Assembly (NCBI RefSeq): GCF_018130785.1
Contig: NZ_JAFCJT010000001.1
Location: 1,201,077-1,265,076 of the forward strand
DNA from: Bradyrhizobium liaoningense
GTDB taxonomy: Bacteria; Pseudomonadota; Alphaproteobacteria; Rhizobiales; Xanthobacteraceae
Reading direction: 5' to 3'
Length of the DNA stretch: 64,000 nt
Part shown: piece by piece, positions 25,219 through 32,147 of the stretch
How positions within the stretch are numbered: the stretch's first letter is position 1
How the letters are laid out: every line of letters starts with the position of its first letter
Translations under genes and position numbers: made by a program
The notes under the pieces: generated by a model
What the model saw: the letters and a program-made list of their open reading frames with translations, nothing else
Told to the model about the DNA's origin: nothing
Databases searched by the model: none

Positions 25219-25647
25219 CTATTCGGCGGCCTGCGCCCGTGCGCCGTAGGCCTCGGAAATCATGTAGCCGGACAGGACGCCATAGGCGTCGGTCCAGGCC
25301 GTGGCGAGTTCGGGCGTCCAGGCCTCGCCGAGGCCCTTCTCGAGGGTCCAGAGCAAGGTCGCGCCGACCACCGGATAGTGCTCGGCCTTGGCGCCATAGG
25401 CGACGTGACGCTTGGCGAGCGCCGAGGCCGCGGGAAGAATCGTGTCGAGATTCGACAGGCCGCCGACGACGGCGGCGAGCATGCCCATCAGCTTCTTGCG
25501 CTGCTCGGTCATGTCCTCGGGAAACATCGCGCGCACGGACGGCGCAACCTCGAACAGGCGATCGTAGAACAGCACCGCGGCCGCCTCTGAAATCGGCGCG
25601 ACCTTGGAAAAGCTCTGCTGGATGAGTGTGATCTGTTCTGAAGTCAT
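25219..25647 (-). CDS. bjgb: Single-domain haemoglobin
   Basis: 142 residues from the ATG at 25647 (an earlier start at 25689 is in frame but has no ribosome site). A flavohaemoglobin-like globin: SEQITLIQQSFSKVAPISEAAAVLFYDRLFEVAPSVRAMFPEDM holds the CD1 Phe, and AKRHVAYGAKAEHYPVVGATLLWTL the proximal His. No reductase domain is fused; the neighbouring flp supplies it. Bjgb is reported to help remove nitric oxide made during nitrate assimilation. Confidence 0.93.
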   Translation of the reverse strand: MTSEQITLIQQSFSKVAPISEAAAVLFYDRLFEVAPSVRAMFPEDMTEQRKKLMGMLAAVVGGLSNLDTILPAASALAKRHVAYGAKAEHYPVVGATLLWTLEKGLGEAWTPELATAWTDAYGVLSGYMISEAYGARAQAAE

Positions 25648-25727
25648 GATGTTGTCCTGCCTGTTTCGGTTTGCCTTGGTGCGCGCCATTGCGAACCAGG
25701 TTCATGGGTCAAACGTCATCAGCGAGA

Positions 25728-25751
25728 CTTCTCCCCGCGTACGGGGAGAAG
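25728..25751. terminator. Strong hairpin between narK and bjgb
   Basis: CTTCTCCCCG, loop CGTA, CGGGGAGAAG, a perfect 10-bp stem without a T-tract. It probably works as an attenuator or mRNA-stability element that sets the narK to bjgb-flp-nasC ratio. Confidence 0.5.
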
Positions 25752-25768
25752 CGACATTTATGCCAAAC

Positions 25769-27160
25769 TCAGACTCGCGCTTCCGCGAGGCTTGCCGCGC
25801 CTTCACCCTGCGGGACGCGACGCAGATAAAACCACCACGTCAGTCCGAGGCAGGAAGCATAGAAGGCGAGATAGATCGCGAGCGCGAGCTGCGGACCACC
25901 GGTCATGGCGATCGACTTGCCGAAACCGGTCGGGATCAGATAGCCGCCGACCGCGCCGATCGCGCCGATGAAGCCGACCGCCGCACCGCTCTCGATGCTC
26001 GCCGTCTTCAGCGCGAGCGCGCGGGCCGCATCGCCCTTGCCGCGCACCTTGAACAGGTTCTGCTCGCGGAAGATCGAGGGGATCATGCGATAGGTCGAAC
26101 CGTTGCCGATGCCCGTCGTCACGAACAGGATCAGGAACATCGACAGAAAGCCGATGAAATCCTTTTGCCCGACAAAGTAGAGCACGCCGACCGTGGCGCC
26201 CGCCATCACGATGAAATTCCAGAACGTGATGATCGAGCCGCCGATCCTGTCGGCGAGCCAACCGCCGAGCGGACGCGACAGCGAGCCGACCAGCGGTCCC
26301 AGGAACGCGATCGCGATCGTCACCGCCGGAAACTGCGTCTTGATCAGCAGCGGAAACGCCGCGGAGTAACCGATGAAGGATCCGAACGTGCCGATATAGA
26401 GATACGCCATGATCCAGGTGTGCTTGCGTTTGACGACGGCCAGCTGGTTCCTGATCGACGACTTGGCCGTGGTCAGGTTGTTCATGAAGAACACCGCACC
26501 GAACACCGCGATCGCGATCGGCAGCACCCACATCAGGCCGGCATTCTGGAGGAAGATGCCGTCGACGGGGCTTGCCTGGAACAGGTTGATGACGGCGAGC
26601 GTCATCAGGATCGGGGTCAGGAGCTGCACGCTGGAGACGCCGATATTGCCGCCGGCCGCGTTCAGGCCGAGTGCCCATCCCTTCATCCGGTCGGGGAAGA
26701 AGAAGGAGATGTTGGTCATGCTGGAGGCGAAGTTGCCGCCGCCGAGGCCAGCGGTCGATGCGACCAGCAGCATCAGCCAGAACGGCGTGTCGGGATGACT
26801 GACGAAATAAGCGAGCGACAGCGTCGGAATGAACAGGACAGCCGCGCTGAAAATGGTCCAGTTGCGGCCGCCGAAGGTCGTGACCGCGAACGTATACGGG
26901 AAGCGCATCAGGGCGCCAATCAGGCCGGGAACGGCGACGAGCTGGAACAGCTGGTCGGTGGTGTAGTGGAAGCCCGCCTGCGGCAGCTTGGTGGTGACGA
27001 TGCTCCAGATCAGCCAGACGGAGAAGCCGATATGCTCGGCCACGATCGACCAGATCAGGTTACGCCGGGCGATCGCCTTGCCGCCCGCATTCCAGAACGC
27101 CTCGTCTTCGGGGCGCCAGTCAGAAATCCACGTCGGATTCCGTGTCGGATTCGTCGTCAT
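25769..27160 (-). CDS. narK: Nitrate/nitrite MFS transporter
   Basis: 463 residues with twelve membrane segments. Both nitrate signatures of the NarK/NasA group are visible: AGLGGGNFASSMTNISFFFP in the fifth helix region and GIGNGSTYRMIP in the eleventh. It imports nitrate and probably exports nitrite. First gene of the narK-bjgb-flp-nasC unit; its own sigma-54-type promoter with an NtrC-like enhancer and an RNA hairpin leader lies in the 337 bp upstream. Confidence 0.94.
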   Translation of the reverse strand: MTTNPTRNPTWISDWRPEDEAFWNAGGKAIARRNLIWSIVAEHIGFSVWLIWSIVTTKLPQAGFHYTTDQLFQLVAVPGLIGALMRFPYTFAVTTFGGRNWTIFSAAVLFIPTLSLAYFVSHPDTPFWLMLLVASTAGLGGGNFASSMTNISFFFPDRMKGWALGLNAAGGNIGVSSVQLLTPILMTLAVINLFQASPVDGIFLQNAGLMWVLPIAIAVFGAVFFMNNLTTAKSSIRNQLAVVKRKHTWIMAYLYIGTFGSFIGYSAAFPLLIKTQFPAVTIAIAFLGPLVGSLSRPLGGWLADRIGGSIITFWNFIVMAGATVGVLYFVGQKDFIGFLSMFLILFVTTGIGNGSTYRMIPSIFREQNLFKVRGKGDAARALALKTASIESGAAVGFIGAIGAVGGYLIPTGFGKSIAMTGGPQLALAIYLAFYASCLGLTWWFYLRRVPQGEGAASLAEARV

Positions 27161-27184
27161 TGATAATCCCTTCTTGGCTCACCG

Positions 27185-27198
27185 CTGCGTCGTTGCAG
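27185..27198 (-). ncRNA. Leader RNA hairpin P2 of narK with AACGAC hexaloop
   Basis: In the transcript, CUGC-AACGAC-GCAG, loop positions 1 A and 4 G, 24 nt before the narK ATG. The nrtA leader carries the related UGC-AACGAU-GCA at 30591-30603. A1/G4 hexaloops are the known ANTAR recognition feature. Confidence 0.4.
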
Positions 27199-27276
27199 GC
27201 TCAGCCTCCACGCGGAGGCGCGCGCCGAGGCCAAGCCCCGGTGGCGAGTTCACGATGCTGATTGATGATGTTGAGG

Positions 27277-27294
27277 GACGTCGTCGTTGGCGTC
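27277..27294 (-). ncRNA. Leader RNA hairpin P1 of narK, candidate NasT (ANTAR) target
   Basis: In the transcript GACGCC-AACGAC-GACGUC: six-base arms with one C-A mismatch and a hexaloop having A1 and G4. It begins 15 nt after the -12 G of the sigma-54 site, near +4. The nrtA leader has the same 18-nt design at the same distance. Confidence 0.6.
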
Positions 27295-27306
27295 GCAAAT
27301 TGACAT

Positions 27307-27322
27307 TTCAATTTCCGTGCCA
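27307..27322 (-). promoter_or_regulatory. Sigma-54 (RpoN) type -24/-12 promoter of narK
   Basis: Minus strand TGGCACG-GAAA-TTGAA against consensus TGGCACG-N4-TTGCW; the only difference is A for C after the -12 G. Predicted start near 27297, giving a leader of about 136 nt. Confidence 0.6.
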
Positions 27323-27416
27323 ATTGCGCGCGTTCGGGAAACACAGGGAATTCAGGGGCTTATTCGTATTGCCCGAAGTTCTTGCAGGCGGATTTCGCTC
27401 GCAAATCTTGCGATTC

Positions 27417-27449
27417 GCTCAATCCTTGTGCGGCGCACAAGGATTGAGC
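27417..27449 (-). promoter_or_regulatory. Double NtrC-like enhancer upstream of narK
   Basis: Two adjacent 15-bp elements, GCTCAATCCTTGTGC and GCACAAGGATTGAGC, separated by 3 bp; each resembles the NtrC pattern GCAC-N7-GTGC with one mismatch. They are exact complements of each other, so the same DNA could also act as a terminator-like hairpin for the nrtABC transcript. Lies 95 bp upstream of the -24 element. Confidence 0.55.
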
Positions 27450-27497
27450 GAGGTGTCGATTATTTAGGCGCGTGAATCTTCCGCGTTAAACCTTCGT

Positions 27498-28292
27498 TTA
27501 CGCGGCCTCGACGAAGCGATGACGTTCATAGAGGAATTCGAGCACGCGGTGGCGGCACTTCAAATAAGTGGAATTGGTCGCGAGCTCGAGCCGTTTGCGA
27601 GGACGTGCGAGCGGCACCTCCAGCACCTCGCCGATGCGCGCGCTCGGCCCGTTCGTCATCATCACGATGCGATCGGATAGCAGCACCGCCTCATCGACGT
27701 CGTGGGTGATCATCAAAATGGTGTTGCCTAGCTTCTGGTGCAGCGCCATGACCGAGTCCTGCAGATGCGCACGGGTCAGCGCATCGAGCGCGCCGAACGG
27801 CTCATCCAGCAGCAGCACTTTCGGCTCCATCGCCAGCGCCCGCGCGATCCCGACGCGCTGCTTCATGCCGCCGGAGATTTCGGAAGGACGCTTGTCCCTG
27901 GCATGCGCCATCTGCACCAGGTTGAGATTATGCATCACCCAGGCGTCGCGCTCGGCCTTGGTCTTGGTCCCGGCAAAGACCTTGTCGACGCCGAGCCGGA
28001 CGTTCTCGTACACAGTGAGCCACGGCAGCAGGCTGTGGTTCTGGAACACGACGGCACGATCGGGCCCCGGGGAGTTCACCTCGCGGTTCTCCAGCAGCAC
28101 GCCGCCCGTGGTGGCGTTGGTCAATCCTGCAATGATGTTGAGCAGGGTCGACTTGCCGCAGCCGGAATGGCCGATGATCGAGACGTATTCGCCCTTCTCG
28201 ATCGTCAGGTTGATGTCCTTGAGCACCTCCGTGGTGGCGGCGCCGCGGGTGAAAATCTTGTCGATGTGGTCGAGCTTCAGATAGGCGGCCAT
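27498..28292 (-). CDS. nrtC: Nitrate ABC transporter ATP-binding protein
   Basis: 264 residues. Walker A GHSGCGKST, Q-loop FQNHSLLPW, signature SGGMKQRVGIARAL, Walker B VLLLDEPFGALD and H-loop ITHDVDEAVLLSD are all intact. Belongs to the NrtD/SsuB class of single ATPases; the symbol nrtC follows Bradyrhizobium usage (NrtD in cyanobacterial naming). It powers nitrate uptake with NrtB and NrtA, whose genes precede it with 13 and 61 bp gaps. Confidence 0.94.
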   Translation of the reverse strand: MAAYLKLDHIDKIFTRGAATTEVLKDINLTIEKGEYVSIIGHSGCGKSTLLNIIAGLTNATTGGVLLENREVNSPGPDRAVVFQNHSLLPWLTVYENVRLGVDKVFAGTKTKAERDAWVMHNLNLVQMAHARDKRPSEISGGMKQRVGIARALAMEPKVLLLDEPFGALDALTRAHLQDSVMALHQKLGNTILMITHDVDEAVLLSDRIVMMTNGPSARIGEVLEVPLARPRKRLELATNSTYLKCRHRVLEFLYERHRFVEAA

Positions 28293-28305
28293 GTGCCCTC
28301 TCCTC

Positions 28306-29202
28306 TCAATTCTGCGCCGTGCCGCGGGTGACCATCTTGCCGAGACCCGCGATCAGGCGGTCGAGCACGAAGCCGACGATGCCGACATAGAACAGCGCCA
28401 GAATGATCTCGCTGATATGCGAGGAATTCCAGGCGTCCCAGATGAAGAAGCCGATACCGACGCCGCCGATCAGCATTTCGGCGGCGATGATCGCCAGCCA
28501 TGACAGGCCGATGCCGATGCGAAGGCCCGTGAAGATGTAGGGTGCCGCCGCCGGGATCATGATCTTGCCGAAGAACTCGAGCGGATTGAGCTGCACCACC
28601 GCGGCGACGTTGCGGTAATCCTGTGGGATGTTGCGGATGCCGACCGCGGTGTTGATGATGATCGGCCAGATCGAGGTGATGAAGATGACGAATATCGCCG
28701 AAGGCTGGCCGTCGCGGAACGCGGCGAGCGACAGCGGTAGCCAGGCGAGTGGCGGGATGGTGCGCAGCACCTGGAACAGCGGATCCAGCCCGCGCATCGC
28801 CCAGACCGACTGCCCGACCAGCACGCCGAGCGCGATGCCGGCGATCGCAGACAGCGAATAGCCGAGCGCGACGCGCTGTAGGCTTGCGGAGAGATGCCAG
28901 AACAGGCCCTTGTCGATGCCTCCGTGGTCGAAGAACGGATCGAGGATGAGCTCCTTGGTGTCCTTGAAGACTTTTGACGGCGGCGGCAGCGCCGAACCGG
29001 CGCGGCGGCAGACCAGCTCCCACACCACCGTCAGCAGCGCGATCACGACCAGCGGCGGGATGACGCGCACAGCGGTCTCCCTTGCCATGCGCGCGTAAGT
29101 CTCGCTCCGCGGTGGGCGCCTCGGCGTCATCGCGACGACCGGCGCGGCGATGGCCGCGGGCGCCGCAGTCTCAACCTCAATCTTCGTGGCAGGCATGTTC
29201 AT
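28306..29202 (-). CDS. nrtB: Nitrate ABC transporter permease
   Basis: 298 residues. An N-terminal cytoplasmic segment of about 45 residues, then six membrane helices; the EAA-like loop is in AAVVQLNPLEFFGKIMIPAAAPYIFTGLRIGIGLSWLAIIAAEML, which contacts the ATPase. Family BPD_transp_1, NrtB/SsuC type. Start MNMPATK with two possible ATGs (29202, 29196). Middle gene of nrtABC. Confidence 0.94.
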   Translation of the reverse strand: MNMPATKIEVETAAPAAIAAPVVAMTPRRPPRSETYARMARETAVRVIPPLVVIALLTVVWELVCRRAGSALPPPSKVFKDTKELILDPFFDHGGIDKGLFWHLSASLQRVALGYSLSAIAGIALGVLVGQSVWAMRGLDPLFQVLRTIPPLAWLPLSLAAFRDGQPSAIFVIFITSIWPIIINTAVGIRNIPQDYRNVAAVVQLNPLEFFGKIMIPAAAPYIFTGLRIGIGLSWLAIIAAEMLIGGVGIGFFIWDAWNSSHISEIILALFYVGIVGFVLDRLIAGLGKMVTRGTAQN

Positions 29203-29263
29203 TGAAAATCCCTCTCCGGCTTCAAAGGACGATGCGGCCGCCTGACGGCGGCCGCAGGCTCCA

Positions 29264-30574
29264 TCAGACTTCGACGCGCTTGATCGCGAGCGACTTCAGA
29301 TAGGCAGCCGGATTCTCGGGATCGAACACCTTGCCGTCGAAGAAGGTCTCCTTGCCGCGGGAGGTCGATGCCGGGATGTCGGCGGCCGTGACGCCCAGCG
29401 TCTTGGCCGCATCCTTCCAGAGGTCCTCGCGGTTGACCTTGGCAATCAGCGCCTTGGTGTCGAAACCGGGCTCGTATTTGCCCCAGCGGATGTCTTCCGT
29501 GAGGAACCAGAGATCGTGGCTCTGGAATGGATAGGAAGCCTGATCCTTCCAGAAGCGCATCTGCTGCGGCGAATTCTCGATCACGCGGCCCGTGCCGTAA
29601 TCGAACTTGCCCTTCATGCGGTCGGTGATGTCTTCGACCGGGCAGTTGATCCACTGGCGCTTGGCGCAGATCACCGCGGCCTCCTCGCGGTTCTCGACCT
29701 TCTCCGCCCATTGCTGGGCTTCCATCACCGCCATCAGCAGCGCCTTCGCCGCCTTCGGGTATTTGTCGACCCAGGCCGCACGCATGCCGAACGATTTTTC
29801 GGGATGCTTGTCCCAGAGCTCGCCGGTGGTGATCGCGGTGTAGCCGATCTCCTGATGGATGAGCTGGAGATTCCAGGGCTCGCAGACGCAGAAGCAGTCC
29901 ATGGTGCCAACCTTCATGTTGGCGACCATCTGCGGCGGCGGGACCACGATGGTTTCGATGTCCTTGTCCGGATCGATGCCGCCGGCGGCGAGCCAGTAGC
30001 GGATCCAGAGGTCGTGCGTGCCGCCCGGGAACGTCATCGCGGCCTTCACGGCCTTACCGCCGGCCTTCTTCTTCTCCAGCGCCGCCTTGAAGGGCGCGGT
30101 GTCGATTCCGACCTTGAGGTCGGCATATTCCTTGGCGACCGAGATGCACTGACCGTTCAGGTTCAACCGCGCCAGAATGTACATCGGCGTCGGCTGGTTG
30201 TTCTGCGTCACCTTGCCGGCCGAGATCAGATACGGCATCGGGGTGAGAATGTGCGCGCCGTCGATGCCGTTACCTTCGGAGCCGAGCACGAGGTTGTCGC
30301 GCGTGGTGCCCCAGGAGGCCTGCTTCTGCACCTCGACGTCGGGCATGCCGTATTTGGCGAAGATGCCCTTCTCCTTGGCGACGAACAGCGGGGTTGCGTC
30401 GGTGAGCGCGATGAAGCCGAGCTTGGCACCCTTGACCTCGGGGCCAGCGTCCTGTGCGAACGCACCGGCGGGGAAATTCAGTTTTACGGCGGCGAGAAGT
30501 GCGGCGGTCGAGCCGGCGGCCTTCAACAATTGACGGCGGCTCGGGCCCGAGGGCTGGCGGGTGCGCTTGGTCAT
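29264..30574 (-). CDS. nrtA: Nitrate ABC transporter substrate-binding protein
   Basis: 436 residues from the ATG at 30574. A twin-arginine-type signal (PSRRQLLKAAGSTAALLAAVKLNFPAGAFA) leads to the NrtA/CmpA-type binding domain (KLGFIALTDATPLFVAKEKGIFAKYGMPDVEVQKQASWGTTRDNL, DGAHILTPMPYLISAG, FCVCEPWNLQLIHQ). It captures nitrate in the periplasm for NrtBC. A longer in-frame start at 30706 would include leader hairpins and is rejected. The RNA leader of about 173 nt contains ANTAR-type hairpins; transcription appears sigma-54 dependent. Confidence 0.94.
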   Translation of the reverse strand: MTKRTRQPSGPSRRQLLKAAGSTAALLAAVKLNFPAGAFAQDAGPEVKGAKLGFIALTDATPLFVAKEKGIFAKYGMPDVEVQKQASWGTTRDNLVLGSEGNGIDGAHILTPMPYLISAGKVTQNNQPTPMYILARLNLNGQCISVAKEYADLKVGIDTAPFKAALEKKKAGGKAVKAAMTFPGGTHDLWIRYWLAAGGIDPDKDIETIVVPPPQMVANMKVGTMDCFCVCEPWNLQLIHQEIGYTAITTGELWDKHPEKSFGMRAAWVDKYPKAAKALLMAVMEAQQWAEKVENREEAAVICAKRQWINCPVEDITDRMKGKFDYGTGRVIENSPQQMRFWKDQASYPFQSHDLWFLTEDIRWGKYEPGFDTKALIAKVNREDLWKDAAKTLGVTAADIPASTSRGKETFFDGKVFDPENPAAYLKSLAIKRVEV

Positions 30575-30590
30575 AGGCAGTGTCGTCCTT

Positions 30591-30603
30591 TGCATCGTTG
30601 CAG
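30591..30603 (-). ncRNA. Leader RNA hairpin P2 of nrtA
   Basis: Transcript CUGCAACGAUGCA, hexaloop AACGAU (A1, G4) on a short 3-bp stem with weak flanking pairs, overlapping the upstream side of the nrtA ribosome site (AAAGGA). Twelve of 13 bases match the narK element. Confidence 0.35.
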
Positions 30604-30727
30604 AATTGATGGCGTCAGTGCGCGCGAGCAGCCCGTCCGTCCGGTGGCGCCGGCTTTGGCGCATGCGAACGCACGACGGGAATCCCCCGTCTGGCGGCGC
30701 TGGCAAATCGGATGAGAAGTCTCGCGG

Positions 30728-30745
30728 GACGGCTTCAATGGCGTC
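30728..30745 (-). ncRNA. Leader RNA hairpin P1 of nrtA, candidate NasT (ANTAR) target
   Basis: Transcript GACGCC-AUUGAA-GCCGUC, with a C-C mismatch at the same stem position where the narK hairpin has C-A, and a hexaloop with A1 and G4. Begins 15 nt after the -12 G, exactly as in narK. Confidence 0.6.
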
Positions 30746-30757
30746 GACATGGAACTA

Positions 30758-30773
30758 TTCAAGCTTCGTGCCA
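30758..30773 (-). promoter_or_regulatory. Sigma-54 (RpoN) type -24/-12 promoter of nrtA
   Basis: Minus strand TGGCACG-AAGC-TTGAA, the same sequence class as the narK promoter including the TTGAA -12 half. Predicted start near 30748. Confidence 0.62.
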
Positions 30774-30867
30774 ACCCCGACGCGGGTAAAAATCTTGAAT
30801 AATCAGTTTGTTAGCGTCGTCGCGCCAGACTGTCGCAGGGCCGCTCCGCATGCGAAATTTGCGGCCT

Positions 30868-30900
30868 GCTCAATCCTTGTGCGACGCACAAAGCTTGTGC
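30868..30900 (-). promoter_or_regulatory. Double NtrC-like enhancer upstream of nrtA
   Basis: GCTCAATCCTTGTGC, 3 bp, then GCACAAAGCTTGTGC, which is a perfect GCAC-N7-GTGC NtrC pattern. The first element is identical to the first element upstream of narK. Distance to the -24 element is 95 bp. Confidence 0.65.
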
Positions 30901-31247
30901 ATCCGCTCAAGCAAAAGGCCGCCAAGCACATCGCGATCAGATCAACAAGACGTACATCTTATTGATATCGCTTCATCTTTCTGCTGCGCGCAGCCGGCAC
31001 GCTACTTGCTTCTCCAATGCCGTCAACGAAGACTGCGGCTTGCCGCATGGTTTGCAGCCGCTGGCGGCCGCAACAGGAAGCTCAACTGCTTCGCGGCCTT
31101 CCTCGGCTCGGTCGTCGTGACGCGATTCTCAAGGCTTCCAAACCTCTCCAGACCTCGTGCGCGGCAGGCAGTCCGCACGACCCATGACGTTTCAGCCGCT
31201 CTCGCAGGAGGGCGTCGATCTCACCTTACGAAGCAAAGGAACCATTG
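30901..31247. other. Intergenic space between the nrtA enhancer and the FNT gene
   Basis: About 350 bp with no credible ORF. It should carry the promoter for the FNT gene at 31248; I see an AAAGGA ribosome site at 31235-31240 but no convincing sigma-54 site or operator on the plus strand. Confidence 0.6.
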
Positions 31248-32087
31248 ATGTCGTATCTCGCGCCTTCGGAATTCGTCACCAAGATGGTGGATGCGGGCGA
31301 GTCCAAGATCTTCATGTCCACCCGGGATACCATCATCCGAGCCTACATGGCCGGCGCGATCCTCACGCTCGGCGCATGGTTCGCCATCACGATCAACGTG
31401 AACACGGGCCAGCCGCTAGTCGGCGCGATGCTGTTCCCCGTCGGCTTCATCATGCTGTACCTGCTCGGCTTCGATCTGCTTACCGGCGTGTTCGTGCTCT
31501 CGCCGCTCGCCCTGATCGACAAGCGTCCCGGCGTCACGCTGGGCGGCGTTCTGCGTAACTGGGGCCTGGTCTTCGTCGGCAACTTCGCTGGCGCCATCAC
31601 CGTCGCCTTCATGATGGCCTTCGTCACGACGTTCGGTTTCACGCAAGAACCCGACAAGGTCGGCGCCGCAATCGGCAACATCGGTGAAGGCCGAACGCTC
31701 GGCTACGCCGCGCACGGCGCCGCCGGCATGGCGACGCTGTTCATGCGCGGCATGCTCTGCAACTGGATGGTCTCGACCGGCGTTGTCGGCGCCATGGTCT
31801 CGACCTCGGTCCCCGGCAAGGTCATCGCGATGTGGATGCCCATCATGCTGTTCTTCTACATGGTGTTCGAGCATTCCGTCGTGAACATGTTCTTGTTTCC
31901 CTCGGGCCTGATGCTGCATGCGAAGTTCTCGATCATGGATTATCTGATCTGGAACGAGATCCCGACCGTGCTCGGCAACCTCGTGGGCGGTCTCGCCTTC
32001 ACCGGCATGACCCTCTACACCACGCACGTCATGACCCTGCCGAAGCGCCAGGCCGGCAAGGCTGCGCCGACCCGCGTTGCGGCCTGA
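31248..32087 (+). CDS. Formate/nitrite transporter (FNT) family channel
   Basis: 279 residues, six membrane helices. FNT hallmarks are LVGAMLFPVGFIMLYLLGFDLLTGVFV (second helix and loop), NWGLVFVGNFAGAI, GMLCNWMV, and MVFEHSVVNMFLFPSG, which holds the central pore His. Beside the nitrate genes it most likely moves nitrite (NirC type), although formate is possible by family. Divergent from nrtABC. Start ATG 31248 follows AAAGGA. A hairpin and then the phosphatase-kinase gene follow. Confidence 0.92.
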   Translation: MSYLAPSEFVTKMVDAGESKIFMSTRDTIIRAYMAGAILTLGAWFAITINVNTGQPLVGAMLFPVGFIMLYLLGFDLLTGVFVLSPLALIDKRPGVTLGGVLRNWGLVFVGNFAGAITVAFMMAFVTTFGFTQEPDKVGAAIGNIGEGRTLGYAAHGAAGMATLFMRGMLCNWMVSTGVVGAMVSTSVPGKVIAMWMPIMLFFYMVFEHSVVNMFLFPSGLMLHAKFSIMDYLIWNEIPTVLGNLVGGLAFTGMTLYTTHVMTLPKRQAGKAAPTRVAA

Positions 32088-32104
32088 TCAAATACGTCTC
32101 GACA

Positions 32105-32137
32105 GGGGAGCCTCGCCCGACCAGGGTGCGGCTCCCC
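32105..32137 (+). terminator. Hairpin between FNT gene and phosphatase-kinase gene
   Basis: GGGGAGCC and GGCTCCCC, a perfect 8-bp stem followed by TCTCC, no T-run. It could partly terminate or stabilise the FNT mRNA; the next gene would be expressed by read-through. Confidence 0.45.
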
Positions 32138-32147
32138 TCTCCTGGTG

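Noticed and set aside
27297..27310. ATTGACATTTCAAT as a FixK/FNR box near narK
   Set aside because: Spacing between TTGA and TCAA is 4, not 6, bases; it overlaps the sigma-54 -12 region and is weaker than the perfect box at 4859.
27417..27449. Perfect hairpin as an ordinary terminator of nrtABC
   Set aside because: Its first half recurs upstream of nrtA at the same distance from a sigma-54 site, so an enhancer function is preferred; there is no T-tract. A dual use is not excluded.
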